52,275 bases of DNA from Massilia timonae CCUG 45783 (GCF_000315425.1 NZ_JH992924.1:622183-674457); one strand, 5' to 3'. Positions 1 to 8,226 are shown, counted from the first letter of the stretch. Notes: generated from the letters alone by a model not told the origin. Made by a program: numbers and translations.

Positions 1-209
1 GAGTTCTGGGTGTTGCGCATCGCCACGGTCATGCCCGAGGTCTGGGCTTTCAGGCGCGAAGCGATCTGCAGGCCGGCGGCGTCGTCCATGGCCGAATTGA
101 TACGGTAGCCGGTCGACAGGCGGGTCATCGAAGTCGACAGCGAGCTCTGGGTTTTCGCGATCGAATTCTGCGCGGACAGAGCGGCGTTGTTGGTGTGAAG
201 GCTCAGCAT
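1..209 (-). CDS. fliC: Flagellin, N-terminal part (cut by window edge)
   Basis: The minus strand from 209 encodes MLSLHTNNAALSAQNSIAKT, followed by SSLSTSMTRLSTGYRINSAM and DDAAGLQIASRLKAQ. This is the conserved D0/D1 N-terminal helix of bacterial flagellin, the filament subunit exported through the flagellar type III apparatus. A good ribosome binding site (CAGGAG, 5 nt before ATG) fixes the start. Only about 69 residues are inside the window; the hypervariable centre and C-terminal helix lie beyond position 1. The next gene upstream on the same strand is a TPR/O-GlcNAc-transferase-like protein, which suggests the filament may be glycosylated. One of several flagellin paralogues is possible, so the symbol denotes the family. 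Confidence 0.93.
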   Translation of the reverse strand, partial: MLSLHTNNAALSAQNSIAKTQSSLSTSMTRLSTGYRINSAMDDAAGLQIASRLKAQTSGMTVAMRNTQN

Positions 210-324
210 GGTAGCTCCTGTTGGTACAGCATTATCTGGAAATTCGAGCGCGTCACTCGCTCTCCACTGTACAAGGCGACCAGTTTCGCTACGGCATTAA
301 ATTCTTTTGAGAAATTTTTTTGCA

Positions 325-356
325 GATAAGAGAAAGGGGGCAGTCGCCCCCTCCGG
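325..356 (-). terminator. Rho-independent terminator after the TPR glycosyltransferase
   Basis: Read on the minus strand, a 6-bp stem GGGGGC/GCCCCC (336-351) with loop GACT is followed by a T-rich tail (TTTCTCTTAT). It lies just past the stop codon at 362 and separates that gene from flagellin. Confidence 0.6.
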
Positions 357-361
357 CAGAA

Positions 362-2554
362 TCAGTCCGGCGCGGCCGGCTGCCGTCCATAGGCCTCCAC
401 ATCGGCCAGGCTGACCGGGAACGGCGCCGCCTCCTGCCCATCGCACCAGCGGGTCCACATGCGCCGCATCGCGATCTCGAACGACGCGCCGAGGATGGCC
501 GGATAGCCGAGGGGCGACTCCAGGAAGCGCTGGCGCATGGTCTGGCGCATGGTCGCCAGCGCCGACACGTTCTCGGACAGGAGGGCGCCGAGCTTGACGT
601 AGGTCTCTTCGCTCTCGGTGACGAAGGCGCCCAGGCCGAGATGCATCATGAATGCCGCCGCCGCGTGGCTGGGATTGGTTGCTCCGACCGTGGCCAGGGT
701 CGGCACGCCCATCCACAGGGCATGGCCGATCGTGGTCCCGCCGCTGTAGGGGAAGGGACTGAGGCAGATGTCGACCTCGTAATGCTGCTTCAGGTAATGG
801 TACATGCCGGCGCGCTCGCGCAACAGCAGCCGCTCGCGCGGAATGCCTTCCTGGGCGAACCAGTCGACCAGCACGTCGTCGATCCCCTCCTGCATGCCGC
901 CCAGCAGCATTTTCGCGGTCGGGATGGCGTGCAGCAGCAGCGACCATTGCCTGATCACGTCCTGTCCCAGCTTGCTGGCGCGGTGGAAGCTGCCGAAGGT
1001 GATATAGCCGTTCTCCAGGGCGGGCAGGGGATTGACCGGCGGCGCGGTCGGCTCCGGCAAAAACAGCACGAACATCGGCAGCCGCACGATGTTTTCGGTG
1101 AACTGCCGGTCGTAGCGCGTGCCGGGCAGCCAGAAACGGTCGCCCAGGATGTAGTCCACCGCTTCCAGGCCGGTCGTGCCCGCGTAGCCGATCCAGGTCG
1201 CCTGGACCGGCGCCGGCTTGCGCGCAAACAGGGGCAGGCGGTTCAATGCCGAGTGGCCGGACAGGTCGATCAGGATGTCGATCGCATCCGCGCGGATCAG
1301 GCGCTCGGCGGCCGCGTCGTCGAGATGCATGATCGACCGCCATGCCGCCACGTCGGCGCGCATCGTGTGCGTCATCTCGTCTTCCTTGACCTGGTTGTGG
1401 TAGACGTAGAACTCGACCTGCGTGCTGTTCTTGAGGGTGCGCAGGACCGGCGCGATGAAGCGCGCGACCGCGTGCCGGTACAGGTCGCCCGACACCAGCC
1501 CGATGCGCAGCTTGCGCTGCGGGTCGCGCACGTTGGCGTGCGGCTGGCGCAGCGCGCGCAGCGGCGTTTCCCACCGCTCGCCATAGGCGAAATGCTCGCG
1601 CGTGAGCTCATCTCCATCCTGGCAGCAATGGCTCAGGATGAACAGCAGCATGCTGTGGTGTTCCGGGCTCGGGGCGTGCGCCAGGAGTTCGCGCGCCAGG
1701 CGCAGCGCTTCCTGCCATTCGCCGAGGGCGAAACGGGTATGGATTCCGGTGCGCAGCGCCATGATATTGGCCGGATCGAGCTCCTGCGCGCGCCGGGACA
1801 TGGCCACCGCTTCCGGCAGGCGGCCGAGCATGTGGAGCGTGCCGGCCAGTTCCGCGACCAGCTGCCCGTTGTCCGGTTCGCGCGCCACGGCTTCTTCGAG
1901 GATGACGACCGCGTCGTCGACCTTGCCCAGCGCACGCCGGCACAGGCCGATATGGCGCAGCGCATTCAGGTGGGCCGGCTGCTCGGCGACGACCCGCTCC
2001 ATGCAGGCCAGCGCCTCCTTGTGCCGGTGCAGCGAGTACAGGACGTAGCCGAGGTCGTAACGGGCGTCCGTGCGCTGCGGCTCGAGTTTGAGGACGCGCC
2101 GCAGCACGTCGGCCGCCTCTTCGAGGCGTTGTTGCTTGTACAAGGCGCCCACCAGGAGCAGGTGCGAACCGACGTCGTCCGGCTTCAGCGCGACCGCGCG
2201 CCGGGCGCTGTCCTCGGCCTGCTGGTGGCGGCCGAGCCTGGACAGGGAGTCGGCCAGGCCCCGCTGCAGGTCGGCGGCGTCCTGGACGCGCAGCGCCTGG
2301 CGGTAGCTGGCGGCCGCTTCTTCGTAGCGCTCCAGTTCGAACAGGGCGGCGGCCAGCACCGCATGCAGTTCCGGCTGCCTGACCTTGAGCTCGAACGCGC
2401 GCTGCAGCGCGCGCACGCCCTCGTCGAGCTGGCGCTGGCGCAGCAGGGACAGACCCAGCAGGGCGTGGGCGTTCGCATCGCGCGGTTTCTTGCGCACGGC
2501 GCGCCGGTGCTGCTCGATCTCGGGATTGGCGCCAGGGGGCGTCATCTGGTTCAT
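362..2554 (-). CDS. TPR protein with O-GlcNAc-transferase-like (SPINDLY/GT41) domain
   Basis: A 730-aa protein. Roughly residues 10-300 are about eight tetratricopeptide repeats (for example the segments around AHALLGLSLLRQRQLDEGVR and ARYDLGYVLYSLHRHKEAL). Residues about 330-720 match the bacterial O-GlcNAc-transferase/SPINDLY C-terminal domain: DLSGHSALNRLPLFARKPAP, VQATWIGYAGTTGLEAVDY and the later SPFPYSGGTTIGHALWMGVP donor-site segment. This family moves a sugar from a nucleotide-sugar donor to Ser/Thr of proteins. The start at 2554 is preferred because GGGAG stands 6 nt upstream; the frame is open to 2851, but that extension is compositionally odd. It lies immediately upstream of flagellin on the same strand, so flagellin is the obvious candidate substrate (inference). 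Target and sugar cannot be read from sequence. Confidence 0.85.
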   Translation of the reverse strand: MNQMTPPGANPEIEQHRRAVRKKPRDANAHALLGLSLLRQRQLDEGVRALQRAFELKVRQPELHAVLAAALFELERYEEAAASYRQALRVQDAADLQRGLADSLSRLGRHQQAEDSARRAVALKPDDVGSHLLLVGALYKQQRLEEAADVLRRVLKLEPQRTDARYDLGYVLYSLHRHKEALACMERVVAEQPAHLNALRHIGLCRRALGKVDDAVVILEEAVAREPDNGQLVAELAGTLHMLGRLPEAVAMSRRAQELDPANIMALRTGIHTRFALGEWQEALRLARELLAHAPSPEHHSMLLFILSHCCQDGDELTREHFAYGERWETPLRALRQPHANVRDPQRKLRIGLVSGDLYRHAVARFIAPVLRTLKNSTQVEFYVYHNQVKEDEMTHTMRADVAAWRSIMHLDDAAAERLIRADAIDILIDLSGHSALNRLPLFARKPAPVQATWIGYAGTTGLEAVDYILGDRFWLPGTRYDRQFTENIVRLPMFVLFLPEPTAPPVNPLPALENGYITFGSFHRASKLGQDVIRQWSLLLHAIPTAKMLLGGMQEGIDDVLVDWFAQEGIPRERLLLRERAGMYHYLKQHYEVDICLSPFPYSGGTTIGHALWMGVPTLATVGATNPSHAAAAFMMHLGLGAFVTESEETYVKLGALLSENVSALATMRQTMRQRFLESPLGYPAILGASFEIAMRRMWTRWCDGQEAAPFPVSLADVEAYGRQPAAPD

Positions 2555-2906
2555 GCCGCGCTCCCGGGGAACCGGGCCCGCGACGGCGCGGAGGTGGTTG
2601 GTGTCGGTGTGATCATGGGATGTCGTCAGCGCTACAGCAGCTGTTTGCTTGCCCGTGGGAAATAACGACGATTGTAATTGCTCGGTTCTTCCTTGTCGTC
2701 TGTTTATTGGCATAAAGGACGAGATTGCCGGCCAGGCGCAACAGTGGCAAGCGGGCCGGAATGGCGGCTTTTCCTTGACCTCAAGTGAGCTTGAGGATTT
2801 ATAACGTTGAAGTCCGCCCGCCCGGCAAGCGCCCGGCGCCGGCGGCGCCATCGCGTTTTACGCGCATCGACGACACCATGCAGCCAAGCCGGCAGAAGGA
2901 GCAAAC
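2555..2906. other. Divergent intergenic region
   Basis: About 350 bp between the minus-strand TPR glycosyltransferase and the plus-strand ferredoxin-NADP reductase. It must hold both promoters. I see no convincing sigma-70 or sigma-54 boxes, no hairpin with a T tract and no credible small gene. Confidence 0.5.
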
Positions 2907-4004
2907 ATGAACAAGCCAGTTGAAACGACCCATCTCTCCAGGCCCGCATTCCAGGCGTCGGGCGGCGCCATCGAAGCCGACGCCGTGATCGTCGGCGCCG
3001 GCCCCGTCGGCCTGTTCCAGGTCTTCGAGCTGGGCTTGCTGGATATCCGCGCCCACGTGATCGATTCGCTGGGCGCGGTGGGCGGCCAGTGCATGGAGCT
3101 GTATCCGGACAAGCCGATCTACGACATCCCGGCGGCGCCCGTGCTCACCGGGCGCGAACTGACCGACAACCTGCTGCGGCAGATCGCGCCGTTCGCGCCG
3201 ACCTTCCACCTGGGGCAGGAAGTCACGCTGCTGCAGCGGCGCGCCGACCGTCGCTTCGACCTCGAGACCTCGCTCGGCACGCGCTTCATCGCCAGGACGG
3301 TGATCATCGCGGCCGGCGTCGGCGCCTTCCAGCCGCGCAAGCTGAAAGTGGCCGGCATCGACCGCTTCGAGGGCAGCCAGCTGTTCTACCGGGTCAAGCA
3401 CCCCGAGCGCTTCCACGGCCGGCAGCTGGTGATCTGCGGGGGCGGGGATGCGGCGCTGGACTGGGCGCTGGAATTCGCGGGCAAGGCCGCATCGGTGGTG
3501 CTGGTGCACCGCCGCGACGGTTTCCGCGCCGCCCCGGCCTCGATCGCGAAGATGAAGCAGCTGTGCGAGGCGCAGGAGATGCAGTTCATCTCCGGCCAGG
3601 TCACGGGCTTCGACGTGCAGGGCGGCCGGCTGTCCGAAGTGAAGGTGGCAGGCGGCGACGGCGTCACCCGGCGCGTGCCGGCCGACGTCCTGATGGTGTT
3701 CTTCGGCCTGCTGCCGATGCTGGGACCGATCGTGGACTGGGGACTGGACATGGAGATGCGCCAGTTGCGGGTGCGCGATACCGCGACGTTCGAGACCAGC
3801 GAGCCGGGCATCTATGCCGTCGGCGACATCAATACCTATCCCGGCAAGAAGAAACTGATCCTGTCGGGCTTTCACGAGGCGGCGCTGGCGGCCTTCGGCG
3901 CAGCGGCCTATGTCTTCCCCGACAAAATGACGCACATGTTGTATACGACGACGTCGCCGAAGATCCACAAATTGCTGGGCGTGGAGACGCCGGTGTTCGA
4001 CTGA
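2907..4004 (+). CDS. Ferredoxin--NADP(+) reductase, thioredoxin-reductase-like type
   Basis: A 365-aa flavoprotein. It starts with an FAD-binding Rossmann motif, VIVGAGPVGLFQVFELG (about residues 27-43), then GAVGGQCMELYPDKPIYDIP, the signature of the TrxR-like ferredoxin-NADP reductase family. A second dinucleotide motif, VICGGGDAALDWALEFAG (about 173-190), binds NADPH. The redox CxxC of true thioredoxin reductases is absent. The C-terminal GIYAVGDINTYPGKKKLILS closes the FAD site. The enzyme would pass electrons between NADPH and ferredoxin or flavodoxin in the cytoplasm. AAGGAG lies 6 nt before ATG. The length is normal for the family. The neighbours do not form an obvious pathway with it. 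Confidence 0.88.
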   Translation: MNKPVETTHLSRPAFQASGGAIEADAVIVGAGPVGLFQVFELGLLDIRAHVIDSLGAVGGQCMELYPDKPIYDIPAAPVLTGRELTDNLLRQIAPFAPTFHLGQEVTLLQRRADRRFDLETSLGTRFIARTVIIAAGVGAFQPRKLKVAGIDRFEGSQLFYRVKHPERFHGRQLVICGGGDAALDWALEFAGKAASVVLVHRRDGFRAAPASIAKMKQLCEAQEMQFISGQVTGFDVQGGRLSEVKVAGGDGVTRRVPADVLMVFFGLLPMLGPIVDWGLDMEMRQLRVRDTATFETSEPGIYAVGDINTYPGKKKLILSGFHEAALAAFGAAAYVFPDKMTHMLYTTTSPKIHKLLGVETPVFD

Positions 4005-4203
4005 GCGAAGAGAAAAGCGTCGGTCGGCCCGCATCCTGGACTGGTGCTGGCTGCGCACCAAGAGCGGGCTGATACCCGGCCTCGGCTTCATCCTCACCGT
4101 CGCGCAAGTTTTAATAGAAATTGAACGCTGGCTCAACCATGCGCCAGGACATCGATCGACTCGATATGATTTGAATAACACAATCACTATCAAGGACAAT
4201 CCG

Positions 4204-4635
4204 ATGTCGACTGTCGTTACAGCGAACCCGGCATACCGCAGCGCGCCGGGCACGCTTCATACCATCCTGCTTGCGGGCAGCGTCTCGCTCTTCCTGGGCG
4301 CATTGCTGAGCGATCTCGCCTACTACAACACCTACCAGATCCAGTGGAGCAATTTTGCGTCCTGGCTGATCGCGGGCGCCGAGCTGTTCAGCGGACTGGC
4401 CCTGGTGTTTGCGCTGGTCAACCTGATCCGGGCGCCGCACAAGAAAGGCCATGTGCTGACCTATTTCCTGCTGCTCCTGGCCACCTGGGCGCTGGGACTG
4501 TTCAACGCCTTCCAGCACGCCAAGGATGCCTGGGCCGTCATGCCGGCCGGCCTGGTGCTGTCCGCCATCGTCTTCGTCCTGGCCTGCCTGGCGGCCTGGG
4601 TCGGCCTCAATCCACGCGTGGGAGGTGCGCCATGA
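4204..4635 (+). CDS. DUF2231-type small integral membrane protein
   Basis: A 143-aa protein starting at MSTVVTANPAYRSAPG, with AAGGAC 8 nt upstream; the open frame extends to 4171 without a better signal. It has four hydrophobic segments: about residues 18-40, 55-75, 85-105 and 112-135. The N-terminal HTILLAGSVSLFLGALLSDLAYY pattern fits the DUF2231 family (predicted inner-membrane protein, function unknown). Its stop overlaps the start of the next gene by ATGA, so the two are translationally coupled and probably act together with the periplasmic sugar dehydrogenase. Confidence 0.75.
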   Translation: MSTVVTANPAYRSAPGTLHTILLAGSVSLFLGALLSDLAYYNTYQIQWSNFASWLIAGAELFSGLALVFALVNLIRAPHKKGHVLTYFLLLLATWALGLFNAFQHAKDAWAVMPAGLVLSAIVFVLACLAAWVGLNPRVGGAP

Positions 4636-5927
4636 AGCGATCGAGCACACTGGTGATGCTGGGTGTGAGCCTGCTGCTGGCCGCCTGCACCGAAGGCGAG
4701 GGCGCCAAGACGCTGTCGCGCGGCGCCGATCCGACGCTGCCGGAGCCGCAACGGGGCATCTTGCCGAGCATGAAGATCGCCGAACCGTCGCCCTGGGGCG
4801 ACCAGAAGCCGACCGTGCCGGAAGGCTTCAGCGTCACGGCCATCGCGACCGATCTGCAGATCCCGCGCCAGACGCTGGTCTTGCCGAATGGCGACATCCT
4901 GGTAGCCGAAGGCCGCGGCGGCAATGCGGCCAAGCTCAAGCCGAAGGACGTGATCGCCGGCTATATCAAGGCCAAGGGCAATACCCAGGTCAAGAGCGGC
5001 AACCGCCTGACCCTGCTGCGCGATGCCGACGGCGACGGCCAGTACGAACTGAAGACCGTGTTCGCGGACAAGCTGAACGCCCCGTATGGCCTGGCGTTTG
5101 CCAACAACAAGATCTACGTGGCTAACCAGGACGAACTGGTGAGCTTCGACTACCAGGAAGGCCAGACGGAGGCCGGTGGTGCGCCGACCACGATCACCAA
5201 GCTGCCATCCGCGATCAACCACCACTGGACGAAGGCGATGACCGTCAGCCCCGACGGGCGTTATCTGTATGTCGGCATCGGCTCGAACAGCAATATCACC
5301 GAGCGCGGCATGGAAGCCGAAGTCGACCGCGCCATGGTGTGGCAGATCGACGCCACTGCCGGCACCTATAAACCGTATGCGACGGGCCTGCGCAATCCGA
5401 CGGCGCTGGCCATCAACCCGGAAACCGGGCAGCTGTGGTCGGTGGTCAACGAACGCGACGAGCTGGGGCCGGACCTGGTGCCGGACTACCTGACCTCGGT
5501 GCGCGAAGGCGGCTTCTATGGCTGGCCCTACGCCTACTGGGGCCAGAACGCCGATCCGCGCGTCAAGCCGGGCGACCCGGAAAAGGTCAAGGCCACCATC
5601 AAGCCGGACTACAGCCTCGGCTCGCACGTGGCCGCGCTCGGCCTGCATTTCTCGTCGCCGGTGATGGGCGAGAAGTTCGCCAACGGCGCCTTCGTCGGCG
5701 AGCATGGCAGCTGGAACCGCAATCCGCCGGTGGGCTACAAGGTGATCTTCATCCCGTTCGCCAACGGCCGTCCGGCCGGCGAACCGATCGACTTCGTCAC
5801 CGGCTTCCGTACCGAGGAAGGCAAGACGCGCGGCCGGCCGGTGGGTGTGACCGTCGATCCGCGCGGGGCCCTGATCGTCGCGGACGACCTGGCCAATACC
5901 GTGTGGCGGGTGACGCGCAACCGTTGA
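4632..5927 (+). CDS. PQQ-dependent sugar (L-sorbosone-type) dehydrogenase lipoprotein
   Basis: A 431-aa protein. The N-terminus MKRSSTLVMLGVSLLLAAC has a lipobox (LLAAC), so it should be a lipid-anchored periplasmic protein. The rest is a six-bladed beta-propeller of the glucose/sorbosone dehydrogenase family: VPEGFSVTAIATDLQIPRQT, LPNGDILVAEGRGG, the calcium/PQQ region ATGLRNPTALAINPETGQLW, and the family-typical GEHGSWNRNPPVGYK near the end. Expected chemistry is oxidation of an aldose or sugar aldehyde with PQQ as cofactor; the substrate cannot be predicted. The start overlaps the DUF2231 stop by four bases. A terminator follows at once, so this is a two-gene unit. Confidence 0.85.
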   Translation: MKRSSTLVMLGVSLLLAACTEGEGAKTLSRGADPTLPEPQRGILPSMKIAEPSPWGDQKPTVPEGFSVTAIATDLQIPRQTLVLPNGDILVAEGRGGNAAKLKPKDVIAGYIKAKGNTQVKSGNRLTLLRDADGDGQYELKTVFADKLNAPYGLAFANNKIYVANQDELVSFDYQEGQTEAGGAPTTITKLPSAINHHWTKAMTVSPDGRYLYVGIGSNSNITERGMEAEVDRAMVWQIDATAGTYKPYATGLRNPTALAINPETGQLWSVVNERDELGPDLVPDYLTSVREGGFYGWPYAYWGQNADPRVKPGDPEKVKATIKPDYSLGSHVAALGLHFSSPVMGEKFANGAFVGEHGSWNRNPPVGYKVIFIPFANGRPAGEPIDFVTGFRTEEGKTRGRPVGVTVDPRGALIVADDLANTVWRVTRNR

Positions 5928-5947
5928 TGCGGTAGTGAATGGAGAAC

Positions 5948-5981
5948 GGCGGCCTTGCTCCGGCAATGCCGCCATTTTTTT
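5948..5981 (+). terminator. Rho-independent terminator of the sugar dehydrogenase operon
   Basis: Stem GGCGGC (5948-5953) / GCCGCC (5968-5973), then seven Ts. Its T tract ends three bases before the left dusA-like repeat at 5984. Confidence 0.8.
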
Positions 5982-5983
5982 GC

Positions 5984-6006
5984 GCCCCCATGATGGATTG
6001 GACCGA
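5984..6006 (+). repeat. Left boundary repeat of the dusA island (att-like)
   Basis: A 23-bp segment identical at 22 of 23 positions to 11651-11673, which lies inside dusA. It even reads the same codons, A-P-M-M-D-W-T, as the start of DusA. The 5' end of dusA is a documented integration site for genomic islands and prophages, which leave a short dusA repeat at the far end. The sequence upstream is the terminator of the previous gene, not a complete dusA 5' end, so the left junction has been altered or partly lost. Confidence 0.72.
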
Positions 6007-6305
6007 AAGGTCAGTGTTCATGCGGGTTTGGGGGGGCGGTGTGTGCACTCCATGTGCATCCGCGCTCAACAGTCGTTTCACGGTAGAAGAGCCCTGCTAG
6101 GTCCATGACCTTCATTCTACGAGCTATCGTCTAGCTCACTCAATGTGACGGCTCTAGTGAGGGACTCGGAAGAGAGTACAGAGAAGGCTCCCCGACAGTC
6201 CGCCGCTGTATGATCCGAAGCAGGTTGCTAATCACACTGAACATGCTAGGAACTGCTGAGGTCATTTATCGCTCAGAAGTGCTCTGTTGAGGCTGACCAT
6301 CCACA
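6007..6305. other. Non-coding leader of the AT-rich operon
   Basis: About 300 bp between the left island repeat and the pentapeptide gene. There is no credible open frame. It should contain the promoter of the three-gene operon, but I cannot identify clear -35/-10 boxes. Confidence 0.4.
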
Positions 6306-7307
6306 GTGCCGCTACCTCAGGCAGTCGTTGATGTACTCGCAACATTCGGTCACAATGCCGTTAAAGCCACGATGGTTGCAGCGACTAAGCATATAATGAC
6401 CACTACCGAACCACAAGAAAATTTCGAAAAGGTTGTCACTCAATCAACGGCAGAGCTGGAGGGCGAGCCAAAGAAGACAGTGCCACCTGCTCTAAAAAAA
6501 GGTAACCGAGAGGCACTTTCGGACCTATATTTTGACAGGAGTGTCCAAAACGAGTCGGAAGACTATGAATTCAAGATATATACAAGGGTAAACGCGAAGA
6601 AAAATACCACCTTCAAAAACGTGTCATTTCAACACAGTGTTTTTGATGCTTGCTATTTTAATAATTGTGTTTTTAATACTTGTGACTTTACTGGATGTCG
6701 ATTTATCGGTTGCAATTTTCATCAGTCATCCTTCTCGGGTTGCAACTTTGAATATGCAATTTTCGAACGCTCTCAGCTTAGCGACGATATCCTTGAAAGT
6801 GAAGCCCCTCGGGAAGAAAATTTGAAGATGCGGTTTGCTCGTTCGCTTCGGATGAACTTCCAGCAGATCGGCGATGCAAAGGCCGTTAACAAGGCAATTT
6901 CTCTCGAACTAAATGCCACCTCCAGTTACCTCAGGAAGTCGTGGTCTTCGAGTGAGTCATATTATCGTGAAAAATATGCGAACTGGAAAAGGGTGCCGCA
7001 ATTTTTCAAGTGGATCGAGTTTACGGTACTTGACTTTGTGTGGGGGAACGGGGAGAACACACTCAAGTTAATTCGAACAATCCTATTGGTACATTTGCTT
7101 ATTGCTGGGTTTGATTGCTATTACTTTGGGAATTGGTGGAACTTGAAAGAATTTTTCAAAAGTCTTAGTGAGTCGCCAGGTGTATTTTTTGGAATTGAGT
7201 CATTAAATCCATACCCTACTTGGGTGTCCGCCTTGATTGCGGCTGCTCGCTTAATTAGCTTTGCATTTTTAACTGCTATTCTTGTTAAACGTTTTGGTCG
7301 TCGCTAG
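6306..7307 (+). CDS. Pentapeptide-repeat protein with C-terminal two-helix channel-like domain
   Basis: A 333-aa protein. Residues about 103-157 are a right-handed pentapeptide helix (TTFKNVSFQHSVFDACYFNN, then CVFNTCDFTGCRFIGCNF). A charged helical linker follows (about 165-235), then TM1 at 252-272, a loop GVFFGIESLNPYPTW and TM2 at 306-328 ending in VKRFGRR. The TM-loop-TM layout is that of two-helix ion-channel modules, but the K+ filter sequence is not present. The start is uncertain: the open frame begins with GTG at 6306 without a good ribosome site, and Met23 or Met31 are alternatives. Base composition is much more AT-rich than the genome, a sign of transfer. The next gene starts 2 nt after the stop. 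Inference: membrane effector of an accessory system. Confidence 0.72.
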   Translation: MPLPQAVVDVLATFGHNAVKATMVAATKHIMTTTEPQENFEKVVTQSTAELEGEPKKTVPPALKKGNREALSDLYFDRSVQNESEDYEFKIYTRVNAKKNTTFKNVSFQHSVFDACYFNNCVFNTCDFTGCRFIGCNFHQSSFSGCNFEYAIFERSQLSDDILESEAPREENLKMRFARSLRMNFQQIGDAKAVNKAISLELNATSSYLRKSWSSSESYYREKYANWKRVPQFFKWIEFTVLDFVWGNGENTLKLIRTILLVHLLIAGFDCYYFGNWWNLKEFFKSLSESPGVFFGIESLNPYPTWVSALIAAARLISFAFLTAILVKRFGRR

Positions 7308-7309
7308 TT

Positions 7310-7924
7310 ATGCACATTTATGCGTTTGGCTCCGTTTGTCGCGGCGAGATCGATCTTGGCTCGGATATTGATTTGCTGGCTTGTGTCGATGCGTCTGCGC
7401 CCGAAATCGATGTTAATAAATATTCGGTGTATCAGTATGGGCGTTTGCGGGATTTGTGGGATGAGGGGAGCCCCTTTGCTTGGCATCTTTATTTGGAATC
7501 TAAACTTCTGTATTCGTCAGATGGATCAGATTTTGTAAAAGTACTCGGTGAGCCAGCACAATACAGCCGTGTGGAGGAAGATTGTGAGAAGTTCCGACTG
7601 CTTTTTGAACGCTCTTACGACGAGCTTAGACTAGATTTAAATAGCGCCACTTTCAATTTGTCGTGTATGTTTTTAGCTGTTCGAAATTTCGCAACATGCC
7701 ATTCGCTTTCCCTTGGGAGCCCGATATTCTCAAGGAGGTCACCGCTTATGGTGAACCCCAAACTAGATATAGATCCGAATGCGTTCTCTGTCATGACCCG
7801 CGCACGATTGTTGTCTACGAGAGGTTATGGGGAAAATCTTAGCCCACGTGAGATAGTTGATACTATTCAAGCTGTTGCAAATGTTTCGCAATGGATGGCT
7901 GCACTGAAAGGACAAAGGTCATGA
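7310..7924 (+). CDS. Minimal nucleotidyltransferase (DNA pol-beta/MNT type) with helical C-terminal domain
   Basis: A 204-aa protein. At its very start it carries the polymerase-beta nucleotidyltransferase signature FGSVCRGEIDLGSDIDLLA: Gly7-Ser8, Arg11, and the metal-binding pair Asp19 and Asp21. HLYLE around residue 63 may supply the third acidic position. The C-terminal half is helical and contains AVRNFATCHSLSLGSPIFSR, which includes an Rx5H pattern of the kind seen in HEPN domains; this may be a HEPN-like fold or simply the helical substrate domain of kanamycin-nucleotidyltransferase relatives. It starts 2 nt after the pentapeptide gene and overlaps the next gene by ATGA. Expected activity: transfer of a nucleotide to a protein, RNA or small molecule. 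AT-rich like its neighbours. Confidence 0.72.
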   Translation: MHIYAFGSVCRGEIDLGSDIDLLACVDASAPEIDVNKYSVYQYGRLRDLWDEGSPFAWHLYLESKLLYSSDGSDFVKVLGEPAQYSRVEEDCEKFRLLFERSYDELRLDLNSATFNLSCMFLAVRNFATCHSLSLGSPIFSRRSPLMVNPKLDIDPNAFSVMTRARLLSTRGYGENLSPREIVDTIQAVANVSQWMAALKGQRS

Positions 7925-8226
7925 GTGAGTTTAATAATCGTATTGACGCTCAGCGTGCAGTTTTACGCATTGTAAACAGCAAGCGATGGGATGAAGAACT
8001 TCTCGGTCTTTCTAATGGTGCAATCGAGCGATGGATGCGCGCAAATCGATTAAATGCAGCAGAGAATCTTTCGTTAGCTATATATGAGGCTGCTGACAAA
8101 CTATTCTTTTTGGCAAACAAGAGCCAGGAGCAAATTACGGAGGAATATCGCATGCTTTCGGTTCAGGTTTCAGACTTAACTGATCGCATAGCTCGGCTTA
8201 TGCAAGAACGTGCGGCACTCAAGTAA
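7921..8226 (+). CDS. Small hypothetical protein, predicted coiled coil
   Basis: A 101-aa protein starting MSEFNNRIDAQRAVLRIVNS; its ATG overlaps the stop of the nucleotidyltransferase (ATGA), indicating translational coupling. I do not recognise a family. It is rich in charged residues and alpha-helical throughout; the last third (EEYRMLSVQVSDLTDRIARL) has a heptad pattern typical of a coiled coil. There is no signal peptide and no membrane segment. Being the last gene of a three-gene AT-rich operon, it may be a regulator, an antitoxin-like partner or an adaptor between the nucleotidyltransferase and the membrane protein (inference). Confidence 0.65.
   Translation: MSEFNNRIDAQRAVLRIVNSKRWDEELLGLSNGAIERWMRANRLNAAENLSLAIYEAADKLFFLANKSQEQITEEYRMLSVQVSDLTDRIARLMQERAALK

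Noticed and set aside
287..315. Possible sigma-28 promoter of flagellin (GCCGTAGC on the minus strand)
   Set aside because: Only the GCCG half matches the -10 consensus and no TAAA stands at the right distance.
2799..4253. A 484-codon minus-strand frame
   Set aside because: Antisense to the ferredoxin-NADP reductase; no domain is recognisable and composition is His/Arg/Gln-rich as in other shadows.
7891..7920. Upstream start for the small coiled-coil protein
   Set aside because: The ATG at 7921 overlaps the previous stop (ATGA), the normal coupled arrangement; the longer form would overlap the nucleotidyltransferase by 34 bp.
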